Shown piece after piece: positions 24,977 to 32,758 of a stretch of 64,000 nucleotides of DNA (positions within the stretch are counted from its first letter, which is position 1; the number at the start of each line of letters is the position of its first letter). The position numbers and the translations under genes were made by a program. This DNA comes from JAFGOG01 sp034429215 (lineage in GTDB: Bacteria > Chloroflexota > Anaerolineae > JAAYZQ01), in NCBI GenBank assembly GCA_034429215.1, contig DAOUGI010000019.1, positions 85,572 through 149,571 of the forward strand. The letters run 5' to 3'. Below the pieces are notes generated by a model. It was given only the letters and a program-made list of their open reading frames with translations, had not been told where the DNA came from and made no database searches.

Positions 24977-25885
24977 ATGAAGAAGCGGCTAAAGATTGCG
25001 CTAATGGTAGTGGCAGCCATCCTCGTCATGGGGGTGGTCGTCCTGTTCTTGGCCATGCGGCCCTACGGCATCAAGGCGGTGACCTACCCCATGGAGAAGC
25101 GCGAGCAGGCAAAGGAGCTGCCGAGCGACTATGGGATGCCGTATGAAGAAGTAACCGTCACCACCGCGGATGGCCTCAAGCTGGTCGGCTGGTTCATCCC
25201 ATCGGAAAACGGGGCAACGGTCATTGCCCAGCATGGCTACCACGGCAATCGCGGCAACATGCTGTACGATGCGGAAATGCTCCACCGCCACGGCTATGGG
25301 GTGCTGATCTCCACCTTTCGCGCCCACGACAAGAGCGAGGGGGAGATCATCACGTTTGGCAAGCTCGAAATGCAAGACATGGAAGCCTGGCATCAGTACC
25401 TGCTGAGCCGCGGCGATGTGGACCCGGCACGCATCGGCATCCTGGGCGAGTCGCTGGGCGGCTTGGTCGCCATCCACTATGCGGCCGAAAACCCAAACAT
25501 CCGAGCCCTGGTGGTCCACAGCGCCTTGGCATCTATGAAGGACACCCTTGCGAAGGCAGTAACTCATACAACCGGCCTGCCGGCTTTTCCATTTGCGCCG
25601 ATGATCCAGTTCTGGGCGGAACAAAAGGCGGATATCCGAGCCAGGGAGATCGACTCCACGAAATGGATCGGCCAGATCAGCCCTCGGCCGGTGTTCATCA
25701 TGATGGGCGGCGCCGACCCGGACATCTCGATCGACAGCGGGCAGAAGCTGTACGACGCCGCAGGCGAGCCTAAGGAGCTGTGGTTCGAACCGACCGCAAA
25801 GCACCATGGGTTGCCCGAGGTTGCGCCGGAGGGGTACGAACAGCGGGTGGTCGGTTTCTTTGATCAGTATCTGCTTGGCGAGTAG
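24977..25885 (+). CDS. Membrane-anchored alpha/beta hydrolase (S33/BAAT-like)
   Basis: A 302-residue hydrolase with an N-terminal membrane anchor (IALMVVAAILVMGVVVLFLA). The oxyanion region is AQHGYHGNRG, the nucleophile elbow GILGESLGG, the acid lies in GGADPDISI and the His in AKHHGLPE. It resembles the YqkD/FrsA-like family of extracellular-facing esterases. ATG 24977 has AAAGGAGA upstream; an earlier in-frame ATG at 24956 lacks a ribosome site. The substrate is unknown. Confidence 0.82.
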   Translation: MKKRLKIALMVVAAILVMGVVVLFLAMRPYGIKAVTYPMEKREQAKELPSDYGMPYEEVTVTTADGLKLVGWFIPSENGATVIAQHGYHGNRGNMLYDAEMLHRHGYGVLISTFRAHDKSEGEIITFGKLEMQDMEAWHQYLLSRGDVDPARIGILGESLGGLVAIHYAAENPNIRALVVHSALASMKDTLAKAVTHTTGLPAFPFAPMIQFWAEQKADIRAREIDSTKWIGQISPRPVFIMMGGADPDISIDSGQKLYDAAGEPKELWFEPTAKHHGLPEVAPEGYEQRVVGFFDQYLLGE

Positions 25886-26232
25886 TAGCTTGCCAAATGT
25901 GACTCCGGATCTACTGGCCGAAAACGCTCATCCGTTTGGGACATGTTTCTCCCAGGCTTGTCTTGGGGCATCGTCACACTGCACGGGTACTGAGTTGGAT
26001 CTCGTTGTCGATATGAGGTTATCGGATGCATGATCCAACCACCAGATGAATGGTTAGCAACGCTGGCCGGCACACACTTCCCAACGGCCTGCGGTTCAGT
26101 CACTGCCGGCTCTTGAAAAACTCACCGCGCTAACCAGGGCGACTGCGAAGAGCATGCCCTGCGTGCCCGCGCCATTGGCTGCCGGCTGAAACAGCTTGTC
26201 GGGAGGCTCCTGAGCATTGGCCGGTTATTCCG
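25886..26232. other. Intergenic region between convergent genes
   Basis: About 350 nt between the stop codons of two convergent genes. I see no coding frame with a start signal, no strong terminator and no repeat family found elsewhere in the window. Confidence 0.6.
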
Positions 26233-27360
26233 TCATGTCAGCGCCAACACCAGCGCCAGCAGCACCCCGCCGGCCATAACGCTGCCCAACTGGCCGGCGG
26301 TATTGGCCCCCATGGCGTGCATCAGGATATAGTTGTCGAAATCCTCGTCCTGGGCTACCCGCGCCGCCAGCCGGCCCGCCATCGGAAAGGCGCTGATCCC
26401 CGCCGCCCCGATCAACGGGTTGATCGTCCGGCCGCTGAGGGCGCACATCAGCTTGCCAAACAGAAGCCCGGCCACCGTGTCCAGCACAAAGGCGACCAGC
26501 CCCAACCCCAGGATGCTCAGCGTAGTCCAGTTCAAAAAGGCAGCCGCCCCCATCGTCGAGCCGATGGTCAGCCCCAGGAACAGCGTCGCCGTGTTGATGA
26601 TCTCGTTCTGCGCCGCCTTGCTCAGCCGGTCCACCACCCCGCTCTCGCGCAGCAGGTTGCCCAACATCAACATACTGATCAGTGGGGTGGCATCGGGCAC
26701 CAGCAGGCCGGCAACAAGGGTGATGACCACCGGAAAGGCGACCAGCACCCGCCGGTCGACCGGCCGGGGAGTATAGGCCATCCGGACGCGGCGCTCGGCC
26801 CTGGTCGTCAGCAGCTTCATCAGCGGCGGCTGGATGATCGGGATCAGGCTCATATAAGAGTAGGCCGCTACCGCAATGGGCGCCAGCAGCTCGGGCGCCA
26901 GCTTGGTGGCGACAAAGATCGAGGTCGGCCCGTCGATCGCCCCGATGACTCCAATCGACGCGGCCTCGTTGAGGGGAAAGCCGAGCAAGGTCGCCAGCAG
27001 CAGCGTGCCAAAGATGCCGAACTGGCCGGCCGCGCCCAGCAGCGCCATCTTGGGCTGGGCCAGCAGCGGGCTAAAGTCGATCATCGCCCCAACGCCGATA
27101 AAGATCAGCAACGGGAACAGCTCGGTGCTGATCCCGGCCCGGTACAACACCCCGAACAGGCCGTTGGGTTCCGACATGCCGGTCAAGGGGATGTTCGCCA
27201 CGATACAGCCAAAGCCGATCGGCAGCAGCAGCACCGGCTCATACTCTTTGACGACGGCGAGCACGATGAGGATGGCGCCCACCGCGATCATAACCGCGTT
27301 GCCGGCGGTGAAAGTGGTCAGCCCTTTGGCCAGCTCATCCAGCAGATGGGATAGGTCCAT
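26233..27360 (-). CDS. mmdB: Sodium-pumping decarboxylase beta subunit (membrane carboxybiotin decarboxylase)
   Basis: A 375-residue membrane protein of the OadB/MmdB/GcdB family, which decarboxylates carboxybiotin and pumps Na+ out. Key regions are visible: GAMIDFSPLLAQPKMALLGA, the conserved re-entrant segment AIDGPTSIF with the Na+/proton Asp, NLLRESGVV, and the C-terminal ISAFPMAGR and ANTAGQLGSVMAGG. It is the last gene of a four-gene minus-strand operon and starts directly after the biotin carrier stop. With the other subunits it couples methylmalonyl-CoA decarboxylation to a sodium gradient. Confidence 0.95.
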   Translation of the reverse strand: MDLSHLLDELAKGLTTFTAGNAVMIAVGAILIVLAVVKEYEPVLLLPIGFGCIVANIPLTGMSEPNGLFGVLYRAGISTELFPLLIFIGVGAMIDFSPLLAQPKMALLGAAGQFGIFGTLLLATLLGFPLNEAASIGVIGAIDGPTSIFVATKLAPELLAPIAVAAYSYMSLIPIIQPPLMKLLTTRAERRVRMAYTPRPVDRRVLVAFPVVITLVAGLLVPDATPLISMLMLGNLLRESGVVDRLSKAAQNEIINTATLFLGLTIGSTMGAAAFLNWTTLSILGLGLVAFVLDTVAGLLFGKLMCALSGRTINPLIGAAGISAFPMAGRLAARVAQDEDFDNYILMHAMGANTAGQLGSVMAGGVLLALVLALT

Positions 27361-27828
27361 TTAGGGCGCAAACTCCACCAGCAGCTCCTGGTGCTTGACG
27401 TGCTGGCCCACCGTCACGTGCACCTCGGCGATCTGGCCGGCGCGCGTGGCTCGTATGGCATTTTTCATCTTCATCGCTTCGAGCACACACAGCTCGTCGC
27501 CGACCTGCACCTTAGCGCCGGGCTTGACGGCGATGGCGACAATGACGCCGGGGATTGGCGCCCGAGCCCCAAGCGCCTTGTCGCCGCCCAATGCCGGAGC
27601 AGGGCTGGGCGCACTGCGGGGGATGGGCGCACTGGCGGGCACCCCCACACCATCCGGCTTGCTGGGCAGGGGCGCACGGCCGTGCGTCCCTGCAGGGCCG
27701 GACACCTCCGCAGCTTCCGGCCAAACCTCAAACCGCTCGCCGTCGACCGTCGCCACGATGGGCCGGGCATCCAGATCATCTACCTCGACCTCAAACACCT
27801 GGCCTTCAATTTGTACCTTTAGTTTCAT
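27361..27828 (-). CDS. mmdC: Biotin carboxyl carrier subunit
   Basis: A 155-residue biotin carrier. Residues about 80-155 are the biotinyl domain with the EAMKM motif, in which the lysine is biotinylated. A proline/alanine-rich flexible linker (about residues 45-85) precedes it, as usual in decarboxylase carriers. The N-terminal 40 residues form a small beta domain. The ATG overlaps the stop of the gamma-like gene by 4 nt. Confidence 0.93.
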   Translation of the reverse strand: MKLKVQIEGQVFEVEVDDLDARPIVATVDGERFEVWPEAAEVSGPAGTHGRAPLPSKPDGVGVPASAPIPRSAPSPAPALGGDKALGARAPIPGVIVAIAVKPGAKVQVGDELCVLEAMKMKNAIRATRAGQIAEVHVTVGQHVKHQELLVEFAP

Positions 27829-28214
27829 CGAGCTCGACCTCGCGGAAAGATGCGCAGGCTCTTGGCGCGCTGCACCACCTGCCAGGCGCTGGCTTGTGCA
27901 CTGGGCGATGTAAGGCGCGCCGGCAATCCTGCCGTCCCGCTTCGCCGCGCCAGGGCAACCGCCACGGCAGCGACCGCGGCCCGCCGCCTCAGCCCGCCGT
28001 CTACAGGGGTATCCTCACGACGCAAATCACCATCAGGGGATGGTTGCTCTGCATCAACCAATCCTTCGTGTCCTTCGTGTCCCTTGTGGTTTAGTCTTTC
28101 ATTCGTGAGGCGAACCATGGCCGCCATCAGCAGCCAAAACAGGATGATCGAGCCGAACACCAGGCCCATGCCGATGCCGGTGATCTGGAGAGCGAGCGAC
28201 AAATTCTGCGCCAC
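27825..28214 (-). CDS. mmdD: OadG/MmdD-like small membrane subunit, lengthened by a dispersed repeat
   Basis: A 129-residue protein. One N-terminal membrane helix (LALQITGIGMGLVFGSIIL then FWLLMAAMVRL) is typical of sodium-pump decarboxylase gamma subunits, which hold the alpha and beta subunits together. Right after it, residues 42-51 read NHKGHEGHEG, the translation of a dispersed DNA repeat (28063-28093). The remaining Ala/Arg-rich tail has the usual linker composition. The repeat keeps the frame open, so the protein is probably still made. Confidence 0.82.
   Translation of the reverse strand: MAQNLSLALQITGIGMGLVFGSIILFWLLMAAMVRLTNERLNHKGHEGHEGLVDAEQPSPDGDLRREDTPVDGGLRRRAAVAAVAVALARRSGTAGLPARLTSPSAQASAWQVVQRAKSLRIFPRGRAR
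28063..28093 (-). repeat. Dispersed repeat (NHKGHEGHEG type) inside mmdD
   Basis: Read on the minus strand, three GAAGGACAC-like units precede a CCACAAGG run. This is the short dispersed repeat that encodes NHKGHEGHEG in many bacterial genomes. A related copy lies at 32707-32740. Confidence 0.75.
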
Positions 28215-28227
28215 AGGCCGGCCCTAT

Positions 28228-29832
28228 CTACAGCGGCACATTGCCGTGCTTGCGCGCCGGCGCCGTCGAATACTTGTCCCGCAGCGCAGCCAGCGCCGCG
28301 ATAACCTTGCCCCTCGTCTCCCGGGGCTCGATGATGTCGTCTATGTAACCGGCGTACGCCGCCTGATAGGGGTTGTTGAACCGCTGCCGGTACCCTTCCG
28401 CCAGCCGTTGCCGCTCGGCCGCTGGGTCCGCAGCCGACCTGATCTCCCTCCCAAACAGGATGTCGACCGCCCCTTCGGCTCCCATCACCGCGATCTCGGC
28501 GCTCGGCCAGGCATAGCTCACGTCGGTTCCCAGGTACTTGCTGCTCATGACAATATAGGCGCCGCCGTACGACTTGCGCGTCGTGATGCCGATCTTGGGC
28601 ACGGTCGCCTCGGAATAAGCATACACGATCTTGGCCCCGTGGCGGATGATGCCCCGGTGCTCCTGGTCGATGCCGGGCAAAAAGCCGGGAGAATCGATAA
28701 AGGTGACCAGGGGGATATTGAAACAGTCGCACATCCGCACAAAACGGGCGATTTTGTCCGACGCGTCGATGTCGATCACGCCCGCCATGACGCTCGGCTC
28801 CTGAGCCACCAGGCCGACGGTGTGGCCGCCGATGCGGGCCAGGGCGACGATCGCATTGCGCGCCCAGGCAGGCTGCAGCTCCAAAAGCTCGCCCCGGTCG
28901 ACGATGTGGGCCAGTACCTCGTGCATATTGTAGGCGACAGATGGATCGAGCGGGATGATGGCATTAAGCTCATCACCTGTGCGCAACGGGTCATCGCCGC
29001 ACGGTACGTAAGGCGGATTTTCGACGTTGTTGGATGGCAGGTAGCCGAGCAGCCGCCGGCACAGCGCCAGCGCTTCCGGCTCCGACTTGGCCCCCAAATG
29101 GGCAGTGCCGCTGATCGCCATGTGCACATCGGCGCCGCCCAGGCTCTCCTGGTCGATCACCTCGCCGGTCACCGACTTGATCACCTCCGGTCCGGTGATG
29201 AACATGAACGACTGCTTCTCGACCATGATGATCAGGTCAGTCAGGGCCGGACAATAGGACGCGCCGCCGGCGCACGGGCCGAGCATGACGCTGATCTGGG
29301 GGATGACGCCCGAGTATTGCGAGTTGCGCTTGAATATCTCGGCATAGCCGCCCAGGCTTCGGACCCCTTCTTGGATCCGGGCTCCGCCAGAATCGATCAG
29401 GCCGACGACCGGCGCGCCGTTGTGCACGGCCAGGTCCATCGCCCGGCAGATCTTGCGGCTCTGCATCTCGCTCAGTGTCCCGCCCAGGATGGTGAAATCC
29501 TGGGCATAGACATACACCGTCCGGCCGTCGATCTGGCCATAGCCGGTGATCACCCCGTCGCCCAGGTACTTCTCGGTCACCAGATCTAGCGAGCTTGCAT
29601 CCGGATCGGGGGAGGGCTGTTCCTCGGGGAGAAGAGGGTCATCATGACCAATCGTAAAAGGCTCAAGCTCGTTGAAGGTGCCGGCGTCGAGCAGCAGATC
29701 GAGGCGCTCGCGGGCAGTCAGCTTGCCCTTGGCATGCTGCCGGGCGATGCGTTCCGCGCCGCCCCCCTGCCGGGCCCTGGCGCGCAGGGCCCGCAGCTGC
29801 TGTACACGAGGATCGTGCCCTGCGTCTCCCAT
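28228..29832 (-). CDS. mmdA: Methylmalonyl-CoA decarboxylase alpha subunit (carboxyltransferase)
   Basis: A 534-residue carboxyltransferase of the MmdA/PccB family that moves CO2 from (S)-methylmalonyl-CoA to the biotin carrier. The N-terminal half has KLTARERLDLLLD, the acyl-CoA oxyanion sequence SGGARIQEGV and GPCAGGASYCPALTD; the C-terminal half has the DSPGFLPG loop and ITTRKSYGGAYIVMSS. No biotin carboxylase gene is in the operon, which favours a decarboxylase over an acyl-CoA carboxylase. The start is ATG 29832, with GGGAGGA just upstream on the minus strand. Confidence 0.93.
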   Translation of the reverse strand: MGDAGHDPRVQQLRALRARARQGGGAERIARQHAKGKLTARERLDLLLDAGTFNELEPFTIGHDDPLLPEEQPSPDPDASSLDLVTEKYLGDGVITGYGQIDGRTVYVYAQDFTILGGTLSEMQSRKICRAMDLAVHNGAPVVGLIDSGGARIQEGVRSLGGYAEIFKRNSQYSGVIPQISVMLGPCAGGASYCPALTDLIIMVEKQSFMFITGPEVIKSVTGEVIDQESLGGADVHMAISGTAHLGAKSEPEALALCRRLLGYLPSNNVENPPYVPCGDDPLRTGDELNAIIPLDPSVAYNMHEVLAHIVDRGELLELQPAWARNAIVALARIGGHTVGLVAQEPSVMAGVIDIDASDKIARFVRMCDCFNIPLVTFIDSPGFLPGIDQEHRGIIRHGAKIVYAYSEATVPKIGITTRKSYGGAYIVMSSKYLGTDVSYAWPSAEIAVMGAEGAVDILFGREIRSAADPAAERQRLAEGYRQRFNNPYQAAYAGYIDDIIEPRETRGKVIAALAALRDKYSTAPARKHGNVPL

Positions 29833-29888
29833 TTCATTCCTCCCCCCTGACGGGGATCTCTGAGAAATCTGTATTGTGAAGGCAATTT

Positions 29889-29922
29889 AGTATATACCCA
29901 ACTGCGCGACAACGCAAGTCAA
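29889..29922 (-). promoter_or_regulatory. Promoter of the mmdADCB operon
   Basis: Read on the minus strand, TATACT at 29894-29889 lies 17 bp after TTGCGT (29917-29912), which overlaps TTGACT (29922-29917). It would start transcription about 50 nt ahead of the mmdA ATG. Confidence 0.6.
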
Positions 29923-29965
29923 CCGGGCAACGTAGGCACGGCCGGCCAAGACGGGCAGGTCACAA

Positions 29966-29994
29966 TTGACAGCGATTTCAGCCTGTGGTATACT
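29966..29994 (+). promoter_or_regulatory. Consensus extended -10 promoter for the fdrA-like cluster
   Basis: TTGACA at 29966-29971, 17-bp spacer, TATACT at 29989-29994 with TG at 29986-29987. The predicted start is near 30002, 34 nt ahead of ATG 30036. It is divergent from the mmd promoter with about 70 bp between the two -10 boxes, so a shared regulator could act here. Confidence 0.85.
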
Positions 29995-30035
29995 GTCGCA
30001 CTAGCGCAGTCTACCAAATTACGGTGACGGTGACT

Positions 30036-31763
30036 ATGGCCATAACGACGGGGCAAATACGTTCGGGAGCTTATTACGACTCGGTTGTCCTGATGCACCT
30101 GCAACGCTCCCTGGCTGGCTTACCCGGCGTCCTCGACGCCGGCGTGGTAATGGGTACCGCGGCCAACAAAGAGATCCTGGCCCAGACCGACCTGCTGACG
30201 CCACAGGCCCAGGCCGCCGCGGCCGACGACCTGGTCATCGTCGTCCGCGCTGACGGCGCCGCCGCTGCCCAGGCGGCTTTGGACCAAGTTGACACCCTCC
30301 TGGCCCAACGCCGCCGGACCGTCGAGACAGAGTTTCTCCCCAAGAGCCTCGAATCTGCCGCACAGATGCTGCCCGACGCCGAATGGGTGCTCATCTCGGT
30401 GGCCGGCCGCTACGCCGCCGGCGTGGCCCGCCAGGCGCTGCAGTTGGGCAAGCACGTCTTTCTCTACAGCGACAACGTCTCACTTGACGACGAAATCTCC
30501 CTCAAGCAGCTCGCCGCCGGCGCCGGATTGCTGATCATGGGGCCGGATTGCGGCACGGCCATCGTCAACGGCGTGGGGCTGGGCTTTGCCAACCGGGTGC
30601 GCCACGGGCCGATCGGGCTGGTCGCCGCTTCGGGAACCGGCTTGCAGCAGGTCAGCTCGCGCATCCACCAGTTGGGCGGTGGTCTCACCCATGCACTTGG
30701 CACCGGCGGGCGAGACCTGTCCGAGGCGGTGGGGGCCGTGACCGCCCGCCAGGGGCTCGATCTGCTCAGCCGCGACCCCGAGACGCAGGTTATTGTGCTC
30801 ATTTCCAAGCCACCGGCTCCCAAGGTAGCGGATGAGCTGCTGCAGCTTGCCCGGTCGGCGGGCAAGCCGGTTGTAGTGGATTTCATCGGCTACTTGGGCC
30901 GCTCGGTGGACAACCTCCACTTTGCCAACACCTTTGATGAAGCAGCCGCAATGGCGGTGCAGTTGGCTGCGGGACAAGCCGGCGGCGACAATCCGGCAGA
31001 AAGCGCCGTTTCCACCGGCCAGTTTGCGCCTGGGCAGCGTTACCTGCGCGGCCTCTTCTCCGGAGGCACTCTGGCCTATGAGGCTCAGCTCCTCCTGCAA
31101 GACTATCTGCCCGGCGTCCCGATCTGGTCCAACGCGCCGCTGCGCAAGCAAGATCGCCTGGCCAGCTCGCTGGTCAGCCAAGAGCACACCATCGTCGACC
31201 TGGGCGAGGACGAGTTCACGGTAGGCCGGCCGCACCCGATGATGGACAACGACCTGCGCATCCGCCGGCTCCACCAGGAAGCCAACGACCCGGAGGTCGC
31301 CGTCATCCTGCTCGACGTGGTGCTGGGCTACGGCGCTCATCCTGACCCGGCGGGCGAGCTGGCCCTGGCCATCGCCCAGGTCCGCAGCCACGCTGCGCAG
31401 GCCGGCCGGCGCCTGGAAGTGGTTGCATTAGTTGTCGGCACCGACGAGGACCCCCAAAACATGGCCGCCCAGTTGGAGCAGCTCCGGGCAGCGGGAGCCC
31501 GGGTCGAGACCAGCAACAACACCACCATCCGCTATACTGGACACCTCCTCCAGGCTCTCAATCCAAAATCCAAAATCGAGAAATCAAAATCGGTAAGCTT
31601 GTCAGTGCTGCAGGCGCCATTTGCCGCCATCAACGTCGGCCTGGAGTCGTTCGCCGGCAGCCTGCAAGCGCAGGGTGCCCCGGTGAGCCAGGTCGACTGG
31701 CGGCCTCCGGCGGGGGGAAATGAACAGTTGATGGCGATCCTGGAACGGATGAGAAGGAAGTAA
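30036..31763 (+). CDS. fdrA: FdrA-like acyl-CoA synthetase/carbamoyltransferase component
   Basis: A 575-residue protein of the FdrA family, built from succinyl-CoA-synthetase-like CoA-binding and ligase domains. Rossmann-like motifs include GPDCGTAIVNG, ASGTGLQQVSS and GTGGRDLSE. The C-terminal half has FSGGTLAYEAQ and PHPMMDNDLR. In enterobacteria fdrA works with DUF1116 (YlbE) and DUF2877 proteins as oxamate carbamoyltransferase in anaerobic allantoin breakdown; the DUF1116 gene is present downstream, DUF2877 is not seen. Residues near 509-518 read NPKSKIEKSKS, the translation of a dispersed repeat. ATG 30036 is the first start after the promoter. Confidence 0.85.
   Translation: MAITTGQIRSGAYYDSVVLMHLQRSLAGLPGVLDAGVVMGTAANKEILAQTDLLTPQAQAAAADDLVIVVRADGAAAAQAALDQVDTLLAQRRRTVETEFLPKSLESAAQMLPDAEWVLISVAGRYAAGVARQALQLGKHVFLYSDNVSLDDEISLKQLAAGAGLLIMGPDCGTAIVNGVGLGFANRVRHGPIGLVAASGTGLQQVSSRIHQLGGGLTHALGTGGRDLSEAVGAVTARQGLDLLSRDPETQVIVLISKPPAPKVADELLQLARSAGKPVVVDFIGYLGRSVDNLHFANTFDEAAAMAVQLAAGQAGGDNPAESAVSTGQFAPGQRYLRGLFSGGTLAYEAQLLLQDYLPGVPIWSNAPLRKQDRLASSLVSQEHTIVDLGEDEFTVGRPHPMMDNDLRIRRLHQEANDPEVAVILLDVVLGYGAHPDPAGELALAIAQVRSHAAQAGRRLEVVALVVGTDEDPQNMAAQLEQLRAAGARVETSNNTTIRYTGHLLQALNPKSKIEKSKSVSLSVLQAPFAAINVGLESFAGSLQAQGAPVSQVDWRPPAGGNEQLMAILERMRRK
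31561..31591 (+). repeat. Dispersed AATCCAAAATCCAAAATC repeat inside fdrA
   Basis: A/T-rich ATCCAAAATC units in an otherwise GC-rich gene encode NPKSKIEKSKS. This unit is a known short dispersed repeat of cyanobacterial and Chloroflexota genomes. It lies in frame in the ligase domain's C-terminal linker. Confidence 0.7.
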
Positions 31764-31764
31764 C

Positions 31765-32646
31765 GTGAAGGAATTTGTTGCTGCTTGTGTGCAGATTGCC
31801 GTTGCGCCCAACGACGTGCAGGCGAACGTCGACAAGGGTGTGGCCTGGTTAGAGACGGCGGTCAAGGAGTTTGGGGCCGAGTTGGTTGTCTTTCCAGAAA
31901 CGGTGACGACCAGTTTTGTTACCGGGCTGGATGCGAACGGCCTATGGGACCTGGTGGACGAGGCGCCCGGCCGGATCACCCGCGACGTGCAGGCGGCGGC
32001 CAAGTCGTTGGGCGTCCACGTGGTGTGGCCCACCTACCGGCGCGGGCCGGAGCGGGGCGTGGTCTATAACTCGGCGGTCCTGATCGGACCGGACGGCGAG
32101 ATCATCGGCATCTACGACAAAACCCACCCCTTCCCGCTGGAGCGGTGCGACTGCGGCGGATGGGTGACGTTGGGCAACCGCGCCGACGTATTCGAGACGG
32201 CCCTGGGCAGCATCGGCATGATCATCTGCTACGACGGCGACTTTCCCGAGCTGTCCCGCCTGCTGGCCGTCAAGGGCGCCGAAGTCATCGCCCGGCCGTC
32301 GGCGCTGCTGCGAAGCTATGACATCTGGTACATTACCAACTGCGCCCGCGCGTATGACAATCATGTGTACATGTTGGCGACCAACTCGGTGGGACCCGAC
32401 GCCGGCGGCAGTTACTACTTTGGCCACAGCATGATCGTCACCCCGATCGCCTGGCGGCTGGCCCAGGCGCGCGGTGGGGAAGAGATCATCGCCGCCAAGC
32501 TCGATCCCGACCCGCTGCGCTATGTGACCTGGGGCAGCAAGAACCTGCAGGTGTTTGATCACCTCCAGGATCGCAATCTGGAGCTGTACGAGGAGATACT
32601 CAAAGAAGCGCGCTCCCGGTTTGAGCCGGGAAAACGGCTGCGCTGA
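31765..32646 (+). CDS. Carbon-nitrogen hydrolase (nitrilase superfamily amidase)
   Basis: A 293-residue amidohydrolase with the intact catalytic triad Glu45 (VVFPET), Lys119 (GIYDKTHPFP) and Cys155 (IICYDGDFPE). Members hydrolyse amides, N-carbamoyl groups or nitriles. The GTG start is 2 nt after fdrA, so translation is probably coupled. In this cluster a ureido or amide intermediate of an N-heterocycle is a natural substrate, but that is inference. Length and motif order are typical, with no truncation. Confidence 0.9.
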   Translation: MKEFVAACVQIAVAPNDVQANVDKGVAWLETAVKEFGAELVVFPETVTTSFVTGLDANGLWDLVDEAPGRITRDVQAAAKSLGVHVVWPTYRRGPERGVVYNSAVLIGPDGEIIGIYDKTHPFPLERCDCGGWVTLGNRADVFETALGSIGMIICYDGDFPELSRLLAVKGAEVIARPSALLRSYDIWYITNCARAYDNHVYMLATNSVGPDAGGSYYFGHSMIVTPIAWRLAQARGGEEIIAAKLDPDPLRYVTWGSKNLQVFDHLQDRNLELYEEILKEARSRFEPGKRLR

Positions 32647-32706
32647 ACTAGAAGGAGTAGCCATATCTGGCTGGGCGTCACGAAGGATAAAATGCCATCT
32701 TATCAC

Positions 32707-32740
32707 CTTCGTGTCCTTTGTGGCCTTTGTGGTTAGATTA
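32707..32740 (+). repeat. Dispersed CTTCGTGTCCTTTGTGG repeat
   Basis: CTTCGTGTCC followed by two TTTGTGG units and GGTTAGATTATT, just ahead of the DUF1116 gene's ribosome site. It is the reverse-complement relative of the mmdD repeat and, read on the minus strand, would code TTKATKDTK. Confidence 0.75.
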
Positions 32741-32758
32741 TTCTCCAAGGAGTGAGTC

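Noticed and set aside
26317..27354. Long plus-strand open frame opposite mmdB.
   Set aside because: It is a high-GC shadow of a clear membrane protein gene and its translation is low-complexity, rich in Gln, Arg and Asp.
27850..29589. 579-residue plus-strand open frame opposite mmdA and mmdD.
   Set aside because: It is a shadow frame; the minus strand encodes a strongly conserved carboxyltransferase.
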